NCBI RefSeq assembly: GCF_042683565.1
Contig: NZ_JBHUJW010000012.1
Coordinates: 22,784 to 86,783, forward strand
DNA: 64,000 nt
DNA from: Brevibacillus sp042683565
Lineage (GTDB): Bacteria; Bacillota; Bacilli; Brevibacillales; Brevibacillaceae
Reading direction: 5' to 3'
Shown here one piece after another: positions 8,873-18,159 of the stretch (its first letter is position 1; each line of letters opens with the position of its first letter). A model generated the notes under the pieces. The model was not told the origin of the DNA. It did no database searches and worked only from the letters and a program-made list of their open reading frames with translations. A program made the position numbers and the translations under genes.

Positions 8873-10552
8873 TTGTCTTACCGTCCAGATTTGCCCATGA
8901 TTGTGCAAAGTGACCGAACAATCCTGCTGGAGACGCAGCATCCGCTGTTTACGGAGGCGAGACAAGCCCTCCACAGCTTTGCCGAGCTGCTGAAAAGCCC
9001 CGAATACATGCACACGTACCGGATCACTCCCCTGTCGCTGTGGAATGCAGCCTCTGCGGGAATGACCTGCGAGCAAGTATTGGAGACGCTGGCCTCGTAC
9101 AGTAAATACGGCGTTCCGCCCACGATCGTCCGGGAAATCGAAGAAACGATGTGCCGTTACGGGCGCATCCGGCTGGAAAAGTCAGGGGACGAGCTGCTGT
9201 TGACATGCGATGATAAATGCTTGCTGGCGGAGCTGACCGGGTACAAATCCATCGCAGCCCTGCTGGAGCCGTGCACGCGCGAAGATGGCAAGGTAATCAA
9301 GCCGTACGCCCGCGGGCTGATCAAGCAGGAGTTGATTCGCCTCGGTTATCCTGTCCAGGATCTCGCAGGCTACACGACCGGCGAAAGCTGTCCCGTCAGC
9401 TGGCGGGAAAACACGGCTTCCGGCCGCCCGTTTGCTTTGCGGCCGTATCAGGAGGAGGCCATCGACGCCTTCTACTCCAACGGAGCGGTCACCGGAGGGA
9501 GCGGCGTGCTTGTCCTGCCCTGCGGTGCCGGGAAGACCGTCATCGGCCTTGGCGCGATTTGCCAGCTGCAGACGGCGACCTTGATTCTGACGACCAACAC
9601 GACCTCCGTGCGCCAGTGGATTTCCGAGCTGTTGGACAAAACCGGGCTGGACCCTGCCCTGGTCGGGGAATACACCGGTGATCGCAAGGAAGTCAAGCCT
9701 ATCACTGTGGCAACTTACCAAATTTTGACATACCGCCCCGGCTCCGAAGATGACTTTCCTCACATGAAACTCTTTTCAGAGCGCGAATGGGGGCTTATTA
9801 TTTACGATGAGGTTCATTTGCTTCCAGCTCCTGTCTTTCGCGTCACCTCCGGCATTCAGGCTACGCGGCGACTGGGGTTGACGGCTACGCTCGTGCGCGA
9901 AGACGGACGGGAGGAAGACGTCTTTACCCTGATCGGCCCGAAAAAATACGAAGTTTCCTGGAAAGCCATGGAGGAGCAGGGCTGGATTGCTGAGGCGCAT
10001 TGTCGGGAAATACGCCTTCCCTTCGAGCCGAAATGGCGGGAGGCCTACGCCCGCGCTGCGACAAGGCAAAAGTTCCGCATCGCGGCCGAAAATCCACGCA
10101 AGCTGGAGGTTGTCCGCTCTTTGCTGGATCAGCACCCGCAGGATCAGGTCCTGATCATCGGCCAATATGTCGATCAGCTCGAACAGATGGCCAAGACACT
10201 GCAGCTGCCGCTCATCACAGGGAAAGTGCCGGAAAAAGAACGCGAGCGGCTGTATCAACAGTTCAAACAGGGGAAAATCAAGCGCCTCATCGTTTCCAAG
10301 GTTGCGAACTTCGCCGTGGATCTGCCGGACGCCAACGTGGCGATCCAGATCTCGGGAACGTTTGGCTCCCGTCAGGAGGAAGCGCAGCGGCTCGGACGGA
10401 TTCTGCGTCCGAAGCCAGGTGATAACAAGGCGCATTTCTATACACTCGTGACACGGGATACGCGCGAGCAGGAGTTTTCTCTCCATCGCCAGCTATTTCT
10501 CGTTGAACAAGGCTATCCATACGACATTATAGAAATGGAAGCGCTGGTCTGA
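8873..10552 (+). CDS. XPB/Ssl2-type DEAD/H-box DNA helicase
   Basis: About 559 aa. Helicase motifs: Walker A GAGKT (about residue 218), DEVH box (about 312) and the XPB-specific RED motif inside LTATLVREDGR (about 341), then a C-terminal helicase domain with QEEAQRLGRILRPK. The N-terminal 200 residues resemble the XPB damage-recognition region. Bacterial XPB homologues are 3'-5' helicases associated with DNA repair. The TTG at 8873 is preferred because GAGGTGAG lies just upstream; an ATG at 8840 in the same frame is possible. No partner nuclease gene (Bax1 type) is nearby. Confidence 0.88.
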   Translation: MSYRPDLPMIVQSDRTILLETQHPLFTEARQALHSFAELLKSPEYMHTYRITPLSLWNAASAGMTCEQVLETLASYSKYGVPPTIVREIEETMCRYGRIRLEKSGDELLLTCDDKCLLAELTGYKSIAALLEPCTREDGKVIKPYARGLIKQELIRLGYPVQDLAGYTTGESCPVSWRENTASGRPFALRPYQEEAIDAFYSNGAVTGGSGVLVLPCGAGKTVIGLGAICQLQTATLILTTNTTSVRQWISELLDKTGLDPALVGEYTGDRKEVKPITVATYQILTYRPGSEDDFPHMKLFSEREWGLIIYDEVHLLPAPVFRVTSGIQATRRLGLTATLVREDGREEDVFTLIGPKKYEVSWKAMEEQGWIAEAHCREIRLPFEPKWREAYARAATRQKFRIAAENPRKLEVVRSLLDQHPQDQVLIIGQYVDQLEQMAKTLQLPLITGKVPEKERERLYQQFKQGKIKRLIVSKVANFAVDLPDANVAIQISGTFGSRQEEAQRLGRILRPKPGDNKAHFYTLVTRDTREQEFSLHRQLFLVEQGYPYDIIEMEALV

Positions 10553-10575
10553 AACGTTTTATAAATACCAGCGTC
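10550..10575 (+). promoter_or_regulatory. ECF (sigma-W-like) autoregulatory promoter
   Basis: TGAAAC and CGTC are separated by exactly 16 nt, close to the sigma-W consensus TGAAAC-N16-CGTA. The promoter begins at the end of the helicase gene and lies 30 nt before the ECF sigma gene, so self-activation by that sigma factor is likely. Confidence 0.7.
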
Positions 10576-10604
10576 TCATAGAGGGAAGGGAGGCCGGAGA
10601 TTCA

Positions 10605-11174
10605 ATGCAATCCGACGCCGAAATCATTCAGCGGATTCTTCAGGGCGACATCGAAGGGTATCGCGACCTCATCCAACGATACCAGCATATGATCTACGTT
10701 TTCATCTACAAGATGGTGAACAATCGCTCCGATGCGGAGGATCTCACGCAGGAAGTATTTGTCAAAGCGTACGAGAAACTGTCCACCTTTCGCGGCGACA
10801 GCCAGTTTTCCTCCTGGCTGCACACGCTCGCCCGAAACAAAAGCATTGATTTCTTGCGTCGCCGGAAGTATCACGACTCAGACGAGCAACTGGCCTTTGT
10901 GCCGTCCAATGCGAGAGACGAGTCTCCGCAGGAATCGCTCATGAACAAGGAGCAGCGTCGTGAAATTGAAGAAGCATTCGCACTCCTGTCGCATACCTAT
11001 CGGGAAGTTATCGTGCTTCGTTGCACGCATGAATATCCGTTTGAAAAAATCGCTTCGCTCCTCGGTATTGCCGAGTCGACCGCCCGCGTCCGCTATTTGC
11101 GCGCTCGCCAGGAACTCGCAAAATTGTTAACCCGCAAGGAAGGGGGGCTCGTACATGAACTGCCAGGCATTTAG
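10605..11174 (+). CDS. ECF-family RNA polymerase sigma factor
   Basis: A 189-aa sigma-70 family group 4 protein. Region 2 spans about residues 10-80 (YRDLIQRYQHMIYVFIYKM; DAEDLTQEVFVKAYEKL; LHTLARNKSIDFLRRRK) and region 4 about 115-175 (REIEEAFALL; YPFEKIASLLGIAESTARVR). A GGGAGG site precedes the ATG. The gene overlaps the next one, a zinc-finger anti-sigma, by 20 bp, the classic operon layout for a membrane-stress sigma factor. The TGAAAC promoter in front suggests SigW/SigX-like autoregulation and an envelope-stress role. The exact B. subtilis counterpart is not clear, so no symbol is given. Confidence 0.93.
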   Translation: MQSDAEIIQRILQGDIEGYRDLIQRYQHMIYVFIYKMVNNRSDAEDLTQEVFVKAYEKLSTFRGDSQFSSWLHTLARNKSIDFLRRRKYHDSDEQLAFVPSNARDESPQESLMNKEQRREIEEAFALLSHTYREVIVLRCTHEYPFEKIASLLGIAESTARVRYLRARQELAKLLTRKEGGLVHELPGI

Positions 11175-12537
11175 AAAAGCATGGTTGGAAGACACGGACA
11201 GCGATGTGTTCTCTCATATAGAAACCTGTGAAGAATGCATGACATGGATCGAAAAACAGATGACAACGGACGAGGAGGTGCAGTTCTTGAAGGAGGTACC
11301 GCTACCCTCGGCAAACCTGGAAGAGAGAATCATGCAGTCCATCTACCAGAACGCCGCTCAAGGCACGCCCCCTCATGCCGCTGCCGAAACCTTGCAGCCG
11401 CCGACACCGATTGCCGGCAGCAAGCGCCGGGCCAAAGGCTTCCCTTCATTCGCCTGGGTCAGCGCTGCTGCCATCTTGCTCGCAGTAGGCTTCGCCGGCT
11501 ATCAGCAGCTCCAGCCGGGCGGTCAACAGATGGCCGCACAACTGACAGGTTCTGCTGGCGGCAGCGCCAATGATGTCGCCTCCTTCAACACGGAGATTCA
11601 GCCCAAGACGGCACGCGCAGCAGCGGAAGCACAAAACGCCAGCATGCTGAAGGAAGCCCCTCTCGCTGCCGATGTGACGCCAAAAGCTGCGCAAGCGCAG
11701 ACTGCCCCAGTCCCCCCTGCCGTACAGCCAAAAGCGGTCGAGGCACCGGTTTCCAATGCGGGCGCAGCGATTGCCATGGACAGCCCACAGGCAAAAAAGG
11801 CCGCTATCGAATCGCGGTCAAGCCGCACAGAAACGCCAGCATCCCGGAGCACGGCGACCGTCAATCCGCCTGCAGCCGACACGCAGGCAAAAGAGGCAGC
11901 GATTCTGGCTGACACGGCAAAGGGAAAAACGAGTGCATCGCTTACGGCCAAGGAATCGCCGGAAGCGACAGACGACGAAAGCGGACATGTATACGCTGCG
12001 CTGACGGCTCCGGACGAGACAGCAACCGATACGCATCCGTCCGCGAATGCCTTTGCGGGACCGCCTGCACCGACTGAACGAAAAGATGCCATCACACTCT
12101 CTACTTTTTCCGATCTCGAGACGGCTGTACAAGCATCAGATCTGCCTGTACCAGTGTTGCCGCAAACGACCAGCGGCTTTACGGTCGCTGATGTGTCCGT
12201 ACAGTACGAATCCGAAACCAGCACCAAGGTGACGCAACTCACCGCCAACTACAAGCGCAACAACAGCTGGATCAAGATCGACGTCGTCCGCAACACGCAT
12301 GGAAAGCGCAGTCTTTCCATTCCCGGCACGTTCACCGCTACCCAACTGTTTACGGTCAACGGCCAGCAAGCCATTGGCGTGTCATTTGACCAGCAGGACT
12401 CCAAACCGTCGAGCGCACAGCATGCGGTTCACTTGAACGCCCAGGTGGATAACCAATCCTTGTACGTAGTCATATCCGCCAGCGGAATCAGCCTCGATGA
12501 ATTGATCGAAACCACGAAGCTCATCACATGGCAATAA
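11155..12537 (+). CDS. Anti-sigma factor with zf-HC2 domain and long extracytoplasmic region
   Basis: A 460-aa single-pass membrane protein. The N-terminal cytoplasmic zinc-finger anti-sigma domain carries the H-x3-C-x2-C signature (HIETCEEC, about residues 22-29). A transmembrane segment follows at about 100-118 (FAWVSAAAILLAVGFAGY). Then comes a low-complexity Ala/Pro/Lys-rich linker of about 200 residues and a folded C-terminal domain (about 330-460). It overlaps the sigma gene by 20 bp. RsiW-type proteins are usually about 200 aa, so the extracellular part is unusually long and may act as a wall-spanning sensor. Confidence 0.85.
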   Translation: MNCQAFRKAWLEDTDSDVFSHIETCEECMTWIEKQMTTDEEVQFLKEVPLPSANLEERIMQSIYQNAAQGTPPHAAAETLQPPTPIAGSKRRAKGFPSFAWVSAAAILLAVGFAGYQQLQPGGQQMAAQLTGSAGGSANDVASFNTEIQPKTARAAAEAQNASMLKEAPLAADVTPKAAQAQTAPVPPAVQPKAVEAPVSNAGAAIAMDSPQAKKAAIESRSSRTETPASRSTATVNPPAADTQAKEAAILADTAKGKTSASLTAKESPEATDDESGHVYAALTAPDETATDTHPSANAFAGPPAPTERKDAITLSTFSDLETAVQASDLPVPVLPQTTSGFTVADVSVQYESETSTKVTQLTANYKRNNSWIKIDVVRNTHGKRSLSIPGTFTATQLFTVNGQQAIGVSFDQQDSKPSSAQHAVHLNAQVDNQSLYVVISASGISLDELIETTKLITWQ

Positions 12538-12543
12538 GAAAAA

Positions 12544-12590
12544 GGACATGCAGAGCGTATCATCCATTACAGCTCGCATGTCCTTTTTTT
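12544..12590 (+). terminator. Terminator of the ECF sigma operon
   Basis: GGACATGC and GCATGTCC form a perfect 8-bp stem, followed by seven T residues on the plus strand. The loop is 24 nt. It lies right after the anti-sigma stop codon. Confidence 0.8.
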
Positions 12591-12636
12591 GCCTTTTTAC
12601 TGAAGCACGTCGTCGCTCCGTCCAAAGCCGAGACGC

Positions 12637-13632
12637 TTACGATGTGACATCCCGCTTGATAAACACCGTGTAGGCGACGATCAGCGCCGCGACCGCCCAA
12701 ACCGTCAGGACCGTCAGTGAAAACGGCAAGGTCATGCCCTTGATTGGCGGCAGTGAGCCATTCAGGTAGTCGGTCAGCTGCAAATTCACGACGAACAAGT
12801 ATTTGGAGGACTCCCAGGAGGAAGCCATCTGCGTCAGGATCGTGCCGCTGATCAAGGCGGCCATCATGATCCCCATGCCCGCTGCCGCACTGCGCACCAG
12901 AACGGAGACCATGAACGTCACGGTGCCGACCACGACGCAGACGAACCAGCCCAGGCCGTACTGCAGCAGAAGAAATTGCCACTGCGGCAGCATAAACGCG
13001 CCTGACGTCTGCAGCTCCCCTCCCGTCACCTCAAAGCCGGTCAAAATGGGCAGCGTCCACCCGGAGTAGCCGAACACGACGCCTGACATGATATAAGCCA
13101 GGACGAGCGTCATCAGCACCGTAAGCGAGGTAAACAGCAGCAAGGTGATGTACTTGCTGGTCAGCACCTTCCACCTGCGGACCGGTCGGGTGAGCAAGAG
13201 CTTGATCGTTCCTTCGCTGAACTCCGCCGAGACCAGATCCACCGCCAGCACGACGATAATCATCGGCAAAAACATCGAGACAGCCTGATCCATGAAGCCG
13301 CGGGCAAACGTCGGTCCCCCCGGCGCCATCGGGTTGATGTCGTGATCGAGGTAATACTGCTGCTGCTGGATGCGCACCTTGATGAAATCGCGCCATTCGT
13401 CAGGCAGGCGGCTGGAGGCGAGCCTGTTTTGCATGTCCACGATCTGCTGTGTCAGCAAGGGACGCCAATCGGTGGTGCCCATCCGCTCCTGGGCCGTGAC
13501 GACCGAGCGGTACTGGGCGTATGTAAAAATCGGGATGAGGATGGCCAAAATGAGCACGACGACGAGAAAGCGGCGCCTGCGCAGCAGTTTCACCGTCTCA
13601 TTTTGCACCAGCCCCAGCATGCTCTGCCCCAC
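12637..13632 (-). CDS. ABC-2 type transporter permease
   Basis: About 331 aa with six predicted membrane segments, the first near LVVVLILAILIPIFTY, and a long extracellular loop after it. It resembles the ABC-2 / NatB-like permease family. The GTG at 13632 is chosen because AAAGGAGG lies 8 nt upstream; the preceding in-frame GTG overlaps that site. It overlaps the ATPase gene by 35 bp, so the two form a translationally coupled exporter. The substrate is unknown; family members export antibiotics, lipids or sodium. Confidence 0.85.
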   Translation of the reverse strand: MGQSMLGLVQNETVKLLRRRRFLVVVLILAILIPIFTYAQYRSVVTAQERMGTTDWRPLLTQQIVDMQNRLASSRLPDEWRDFIKVRIQQQQYYLDHDINPMAPGGPTFARGFMDQAVSMFLPMIIVVLAVDLVSAEFSEGTIKLLLTRPVRRWKVLTSKYITLLLFTSLTVLMTLVLAYIMSGVVFGYSGWTLPILTGFEVTGGELQTSGAFMLPQWQFLLLQYGLGWFVCVVVGTVTFMVSVLVRSAAAGMGIMMAALISGTILTQMASSWESSKYLFVVNLQLTDYLNGSLPPIKGMTLPFSLTVLTVWAVAALIVAYTVFIKRDVTS

Positions 13633-14557
13633 GGTTTCCACCTCCTTTGGTCAAAATCAGGAACAGGTCCTCCAGTGTGACTGTCCTGGTCGCAATGCCC
13701 GTAACGGGAATTCCTGCACGCACCAAGGACTGGTTTACTTCACTGACCCGATCGACATTCATCCGGCACTTCAGCCGATCTTCACCGGCCTCCCACACTT
13801 CCGTGACAGCCTCATGCCTGCTTAGCACCTCCATCGCATCACGCAGGAAAGCAGGCTGGATCGTCCAGTCCACCTGGTCGGCGAACTGCTCCATCAGCTC
13901 CCGCACATGCCCGACGGAAATGACCTTGCCCTGGTTGATGATCGCCACGCGGTCGCACATCATTTCGATTTCGCTAAGCAGATGGCTGGAAATAAAGACG
14001 GCCAGCCCTTCCTCCTCCGCCAGCCTGCGGATGAACTGACGCATCTCGCGTATTCCTGCCGGATCGAGTCCGTTCGTCGGCTCGTCCAGAATCAAGATTT
14101 TCGGGCGGTGCAATAGTGCCTGCGCGATCCCCAGGCGCTGGCGCATGCCGAGCGAGTACGTCTTGACCTTGTCGTCGATCGCGCGTTCCAGATCGACGAA
14201 GCGCGCAATTTCTTCGATCCGCTCCGGCGTGATGCCGCCGCTCATGCGGGCGAAGTGCTCCAGGTTTTCCCGCCCGGTCATAAACTTGTACAGCTCCGGA
14301 TTTTCCACAATGCAGCCGACCTGAGAGATCGCTTCGGGAAACCGCTCCAAAAGCGAAATGCCGCCGATTTTGATCTCGCCCCCGTCTGCCGCGGCCAAAC
14401 CGACGAGCATGCGAATCGTCGTCGTCTTGCCGGCACCGTTCGGCCCGAGAAAGCCGAACACCTCGCCGGGGAAAACATCAAACGTAATATCGTGAATGAT
14501 CGGCTTCTTTCCGATCTTTTTGCGCAATCCTTTTACGGATAACACTGGATCAGCCAA
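13598..14557 (-). CDS. ABC transporter ATP-binding protein (export type)
   Basis: A 319-aa ATPase. Walker A GPNGAGKTT (about residues 38-46), signature YSLGMRQRLG and Walker B ILILDEPTNGLDP are intact. The C-terminal DUF4162-like region (about 225-300) is typical of exporters paired with ABC-2 permeases. The start is a TTG at 14557 placed 7 nt after AGGAGGG. It is the first gene of a two-gene operon with the permease. Confidence 0.9.
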   Translation of the reverse strand: MADPVLSVKGLRKKIGKKPIIHDITFDVFPGEVFGFLGPNGAGKTTTIRMLVGLAAADGGEIKIGGISLLERFPEAISQVGCIVENPELYKFMTGRENLEHFARMSGGITPERIEEIARFVDLERAIDDKVKTYSLGMRQRLGIAQALLHRPKILILDEPTNGLDPAGIREMRQFIRRLAEEEGLAVFISSHLLSEIEMMCDRVAIINQGKVISVGHVRELMEQFADQVDWTIQPAFLRDAMEVLSRHEAVTEVWEAGEDRLKCRMNVDRVSEVNQSLVRAGIPVTGIATRTVTLEDLFLILTKGGGNRGAEHAGAGAK

Positions 14558-14686
14558 CGGGCACCCTCCTGTTCAATCGCCGCATCCTCGCCTGACGGAA
14601 GCAATCTGTTTGTGGTACACTGTCAAAAGATGTCTATCCACATTATACCACGATCCATGATTCACCATCGAACAGGAGGGTACCTG

Positions 14687-15472
14687 ATGCGCACATCCGG
14701 ACAACTGCTCTGGCGCACGGCAGGTCTATTGTCTCTCGTATCCTTTTTGCTGTTTGCGACAGGCTTCGTGCTCGCCTTGAACCCGCAGCAACTGGCTCCC
14801 GCCAAGGAAGCCGTGCCAACCGCCCCCGAAAAAGCGGCCCCCGTGCCCGCAGAAGGAATCCGCAAGGTAGTGGCATTGGGAGATTCGCTCACCCGCGGCG
14901 CAGGCGACGCCAACGGCCAAGGCTACGCAGGCCTCGTCCGCCAGGTACTGGAGAAAAAATTCGGCAAGCCGATCAGCTTTTCCAACCTCGCCATCAACGG
15001 GCAGGAATCCCCCGACCTGGTCAAACAGCTGGGGCAAGAACAAGTCAAAGCGCAGCTGGCTGAAGCCAATCTGATCCTGTTTACCATCGGCGGCAACGAT
15101 CTGTTCAGCCAGACCGGCGGCCTCTACACGATCGACGCAAAAAAATTGGCCGCAGCGACAAAAACGCTCACGGCCAATTATGAAGAGATCATCCGGCAAA
15201 TTCGCGCCGTCAACAAGCAAGCGACGATCGTCTACACTTCCTTGTACAATCCGTTCGGGGATACCTACGCATCCGCCGAGACGATCCAGCCTGTGCTGGA
15301 CTGGAATCATACGGCTGCCGGGATCGCAGCCAAATACCCGCGCGTCATCGTTGTTCCTACTTATGATCTGTTCGTGAACAAGGAAAAAACGTACCTGTAC
15401 GCGGATCATTTTCATCCCAACACCGCCGGATACGAGCGCATCGCCCAGCGCATCCTGCAGGCGCTAGATTGA
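14687..15472 (+). CDS. SGNH/GDSL-family lipase/esterase, membrane-anchored or secreted
   Basis: A 261-aa protein with an N-terminal signal/anchor (LLSLVSFLLFATGFVLAL, about residues 14-31), a Pro/Ala linker and a GDSL hydrolase domain. Block I is VALGDSLTRG (Ser nucleophile about residue 67), block III is IGGNDLF, and block V is DHFHPN (Asp/His of the catalytic site). The start at 14687 follows AGGAGGG. Related B. subtilis proteins (YpmR, LipC-like) act on lipids or wall esters; the substrate here is unknown. It converges on the MFS gene with a 9-bp overlap of the 3' ends. Confidence 0.87.
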   Translation: MRTSGQLLWRTAGLLSLVSFLLFATGFVLALNPQQLAPAKEAVPTAPEKAAPVPAEGIRKVVALGDSLTRGAGDANGQGYAGLVRQVLEKKFGKPISFSNLAINGQESPDLVKQLGQEQVKAQLAEANLILFTIGGNDLFSQTGGLYTIDAKKLAAATKTLTANYEEIIRQIRAVNKQATIVYTSLYNPFGDTYASAETIQPVLDWNHTAAGIAAKYPRVIVVPTYDLFVNKEKTYLYADHFHPNTAGYERIAQRILQALD

Positions 15473-16699
15473 GTCGGCCCGCGCGTAGTTGATGGATTTT
15501 CCGGTGCTCGCCAAATACGCGCGCTGTCCCGCCCATTGGAACACGCTGCTGACCATGGAGAACGCCGCCACGACGAGGAACAAGGTCGTCCCGCCGTAAG
15601 CTGCGAGCAGAATCCCGCCCATCCACGGACCGATGAACTGGCCTGCGTTGCTGAAGCTTTTCGCACCGTAGTAGCTGCCCCGCATTCCTTCGGGAGCCAT
15701 CCGGTCGATCAGCACGTCACCGGAAGTAAAGGTGAGAATTTCGCCAAAGGTGAAGAAGACCATGGCAATCATGAAGACCGTCCAAGAATGGGCAAAGGCG
15801 TAGCCGACGTCCCCGACGGCGTACATGGCGTTCCCCACAACAATCGCGGTGAGGGGCGTCTTTTTTTCTGCCCAGGCCGTCAGCGGCAGCTGCATGACCA
15901 CGACGACGATAGCGTTGATGCTCATCAGGATCGCGAACAGCTCCGTTCCGTTTGCCACCGTCATTTCCGCGAATTTGGCCAACGTCGACGACATCTGCGA
16001 GTAGCCGACCGCGCCGAGCATACCGGCGAATATGTACAGGCGAAAAGCCTTGTCATGGACAAGGACGCTGAACGCGCGGGCGAAGGTGACATGCTCCTTC
16101 TTCTGCCCTTCGATTTTTTTGATGCCGAATTTGTTCAGCAACCATTGCAGGCTGATTACGTACAGCAAGTAAATGAATCCGGTAAGCAAAAACGGCAAGG
16201 CAACCGACGCCTTCGCCAGCACCGCCCCGGCAATCGGCCCGACCGCTACGCCCACGTTGATGGCCGTGTAGCGAAGGCTAAAGACCCGAAAGCGCTTCTC
16301 CGGCGTGGTCACGTCTGCCATCAGCGCCTGGGACACCGGCTCGTAAAACGAGCGACAGAGCCCGCCGAGCATGTTCAGCACCAATAGCACCATCGGGTTC
16401 TTGCTGACCGCAAACCCGACGAATACGAGCGTCCATACATAAAGGGCGCCGATCATGACCCGCCTGCGCCCGATCCGGTCAGACAAAGTCCCTGCGATAA
16501 ATCCCCCCACCGTACCCGCGAGCGGACCTGCGCCAATCGTCAGCCCGATCATTGCCATATCCATATCGGTATGATTGGACAAATACAGGAACAAAAACGG
16601 CATGCTCATGGAACTGGCTGCCCTGACAAACACCGTCCCGATCACCAGTGACCAGACGATCGGGTGAAACTCCTGCAACAGCGATGTGATCCTCCTCAT
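15464..16699 (-). CDS. MFS transporter
   Basis: A 411-aa protein with about 12 hydrophobic helices and the MFS motif GTLSDRIGRRRVM (about residues 70-82). The conserved GPWMGG stretch near residue 360 is typical of YfkF/YttB-like drug:proton antiporters. It is preceded by a strong sigma-A promoter. Its 3' end overlaps the convergent GDSL gene by 9 bp, so the two transcripts may interfere. Confidence 0.88.
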   Translation of the reverse strand: MRRITSLLQEFHPIVWSLVIGTVFVRAASSMSMPFLFLYLSNHTDMDMAMIGLTIGAGPLAGTVGGFIAGTLSDRIGRRRVMIGALYVWTLVFVGFAVSKNPMVLLVLNMLGGLCRSFYEPVSQALMADVTTPEKRFRVFSLRYTAINVGVAVGPIAGAVLAKASVALPFLLTGFIYLLYVISLQWLLNKFGIKKIEGQKKEHVTFARAFSVLVHDKAFRLYIFAGMLGAVGYSQMSSTLAKFAEMTVANGTELFAILMSINAIVVVVMQLPLTAWAEKKTPLTAIVVGNAMYAVGDVGYAFAHSWTVFMIAMVFFTFGEILTFTSGDVLIDRMAPEGMRGSYYGAKSFSNAGQFIGPWMGGILLAAYGGTTLFLVVAAFSMVSSVFQWAGQRAYLASTGKSINYARADSI

Positions 16700-16767
16700 G
16701 ACCCTCTCTCCTTACCGAGCTGTTCTGCAAACTTCTCCTGCCAGAACAGATGCTCTGCGATGTACTC

Positions 16768-16796
16768 ATTGTAGAGAGAGGGAGGGGCTTCGTCAA
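16768..16796 (-). promoter_or_regulatory. Sigma-A promoter of the MFS gene
   Basis: The minus strand shows TTGACG and TACAAT separated by 17 nt, 70-100 nt upstream of the MFS start. Both boxes match the consensus at 5 of 6 positions. Confidence 0.7.
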
Positions 16797-16918
16797 TGAT
16801 CATTCAAAATTTTTGGATTATGAAAAATTTCTATGAGGTACATCACATTTTCGATACGGTATCGTCCCGGCCACGCCTACGCTGGCAGTCCCAAAACGGC
16901 GGTAGGCCCGGTTGATCT

Positions 16919-17767
16919 TCACAGCTCCACATCGAGATGCTCGATCAGTTCGCCCTTTTCATTCCATTTGACGACGCGGTAGAGGGCATCGTGGTAAAAC
17001 GTGAACCAGGCCCCCTGCTCGATTCCGCCTTTGATCCATTTTTCCTTGGCGAAAATGGAGGTCATCGGGTAGTCGTCATAGGCCATGACCCACAGCGAAT
17101 TTTGATGGGCATGAGTCGGCAAGATGTCTGCGAGGTGCAGGGCCAGCTGCCCTTCGCTCTCCATCCGCACGATCGCATGTCCCTGACTGTGCCCCCCTGT
17201 ATGATGGAGGGTAATTCCCGGCAGCAGCGCGAGTTCCTCGCCGTACGTCCGCACCTGCCGCTCGATCGGCCGCCAGTTATCCTCCCAGTACGTATTGCGG
17301 GAGCGGATATTCGGTTCGCGCATTTCCGCCCATTCCTGCTCCTGGACGTAGATGACGGCGCGCGGGAAGGTGGAGACGAGCTGACCGTCCTGTACTGTCA
17401 CCAGCCCGTTGCAATGATCGTAATGCATATGCGTCATGATGACGATGTCGATGTCCGCAGCCGTAAGCCCTTTGGCAGCCAGCGATTCGATCACCAGAGA
17501 TTCCTCTAGCAGCCCGAAATTGCGCTTCTGCTTGTCCGTCAGCCGCCCGTTCCCCATTCCGGATTCGATAAGTATTTTCTTGCCGTGAGCCTCCAGCAGG
17601 ATCGGATCTGCGCGCAGAGGGACCTGGTTGTTTTCATTAAACGGGTATTTTTTGCTCCACAACGGCTTGGGCACAACGCCGAACATCGCCCCGCCATCCA
17701 GTTGGGTCAGTCCTCCCTTCAACCACGTCAGGTGAAAGGCACCCAGCTTCCATTCGTTCAATTTCAT
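16919..17767 (-). CDS. Metallo-beta-lactamase-fold hydrolase (YtnP-like)
   Basis: A 282-aa enzyme with the HxHxDH metal-binding motif (THMHYDHCNG, about residues 117-126) and further conserved histidines in HHTGGHSQGHAIV. The overall pattern resembles lactonase-like YtnP, which can degrade acyl-homoserine lactones or related signals. Lactonase activity is suggested by the family and not shown here. The ATG at 17767 follows GGAGG. Confidence 0.85.
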   Translation of the reverse strand: MKLNEWKLGAFHLTWLKGGLTQLDGGAMFGVVPKPLWSKKYPFNENNQVPLRADPILLEAHGKKILIESGMGNGRLTDKQKRNFGLLEESLVIESLAAKGLTAADIDIVIMTHMHYDHCNGLVTVQDGQLVSTFPRAVIYVQEQEWAEMREPNIRSRNTYWEDNWRPIERQVRTYGEELALLPGITLHHTGGHSQGHAIVRMESEGQLALHLADILPTHAHQNSLWVMAYDDYPMTSIFAKEKWIKGGIEQGAWFTFYHDALYRVVKWNEKGELIEHLDVEL

Positions 17768-17837
17768 CCTTCGCTGCCTCCTGTGTTTCGTTTTCGATTT
17801 GTACTGCCGCACGCTGCTGCTGCCGGTTATGGCCAGC

Positions 17838-17862
17838 AAAAAAGCACTCCGTCAAGAGTGCC
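17838..17862 (-). terminator. Intrinsic terminator
   Basis: The minus strand shows GGCACTC, a 6-nt loop, GAGTGC and then six T residues. It starts next to the stop codon of the small hypothetical gene at 17863 and supports that gene as real. Confidence 0.75.
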
Positions 17863-18159
17863 TTATTGCTTTTCCGCCACACTTACGGTTCGCGTCGTCG
17901 GGGCGATCTCCAACAAGATTTCGCTGGAGACGGCTTGGACCGTCACGTCGGAATCAGAGCGTCTGTGGTGGAGAACCAGTTGAGCGATTTTTTCAGTTTC
18001 ACGGTATACGCTGATCAATGTTTGCAAAGGATTCGCACTGCCACCTGCGATCACCTTAAAACCCGGGGCGATGGTAAACTTCCATCCTTCTACCTCTATC
18101 AACGGAGCAGATGAGTATAAGAAGTGACGTTTACCCAGCAATATGCCATTATGATTCAT
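17863..18159 (-). CDS. Hypothetical protein
   Basis: A 98-aa protein starting MNHNGILLGKRHFLYSSAP; an in-frame ATG at 18213 would add 18 residues. The family is not recognised. It is compact, probably beta-rich (LIEVEGWKFTIAPGFKVIAGG) and has no membrane segment. Support for coding comes from balanced composition over the full length and from a good terminator abutting the stop codon. The ribosome binding site is weak (GGGGG, about 12 nt away). The role is unknown. Confidence 0.5.
   Translation of the reverse strand: MNHNGILLGKRHFLYSSAPLIEVEGWKFTIAPGFKVIAGGSANPLQTLISVYRETEKIAQLVLHHRRSDSDVTVQAVSSEILLEIAPTTRTVSVAEKQ

Noticed and set aside
16870..16918. Inverted repeat GCCTAC/GTAGGC after the metallo-hydrolase gene
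   Set aside because: No T-run follows and the stem is short, so a terminator is not supported.
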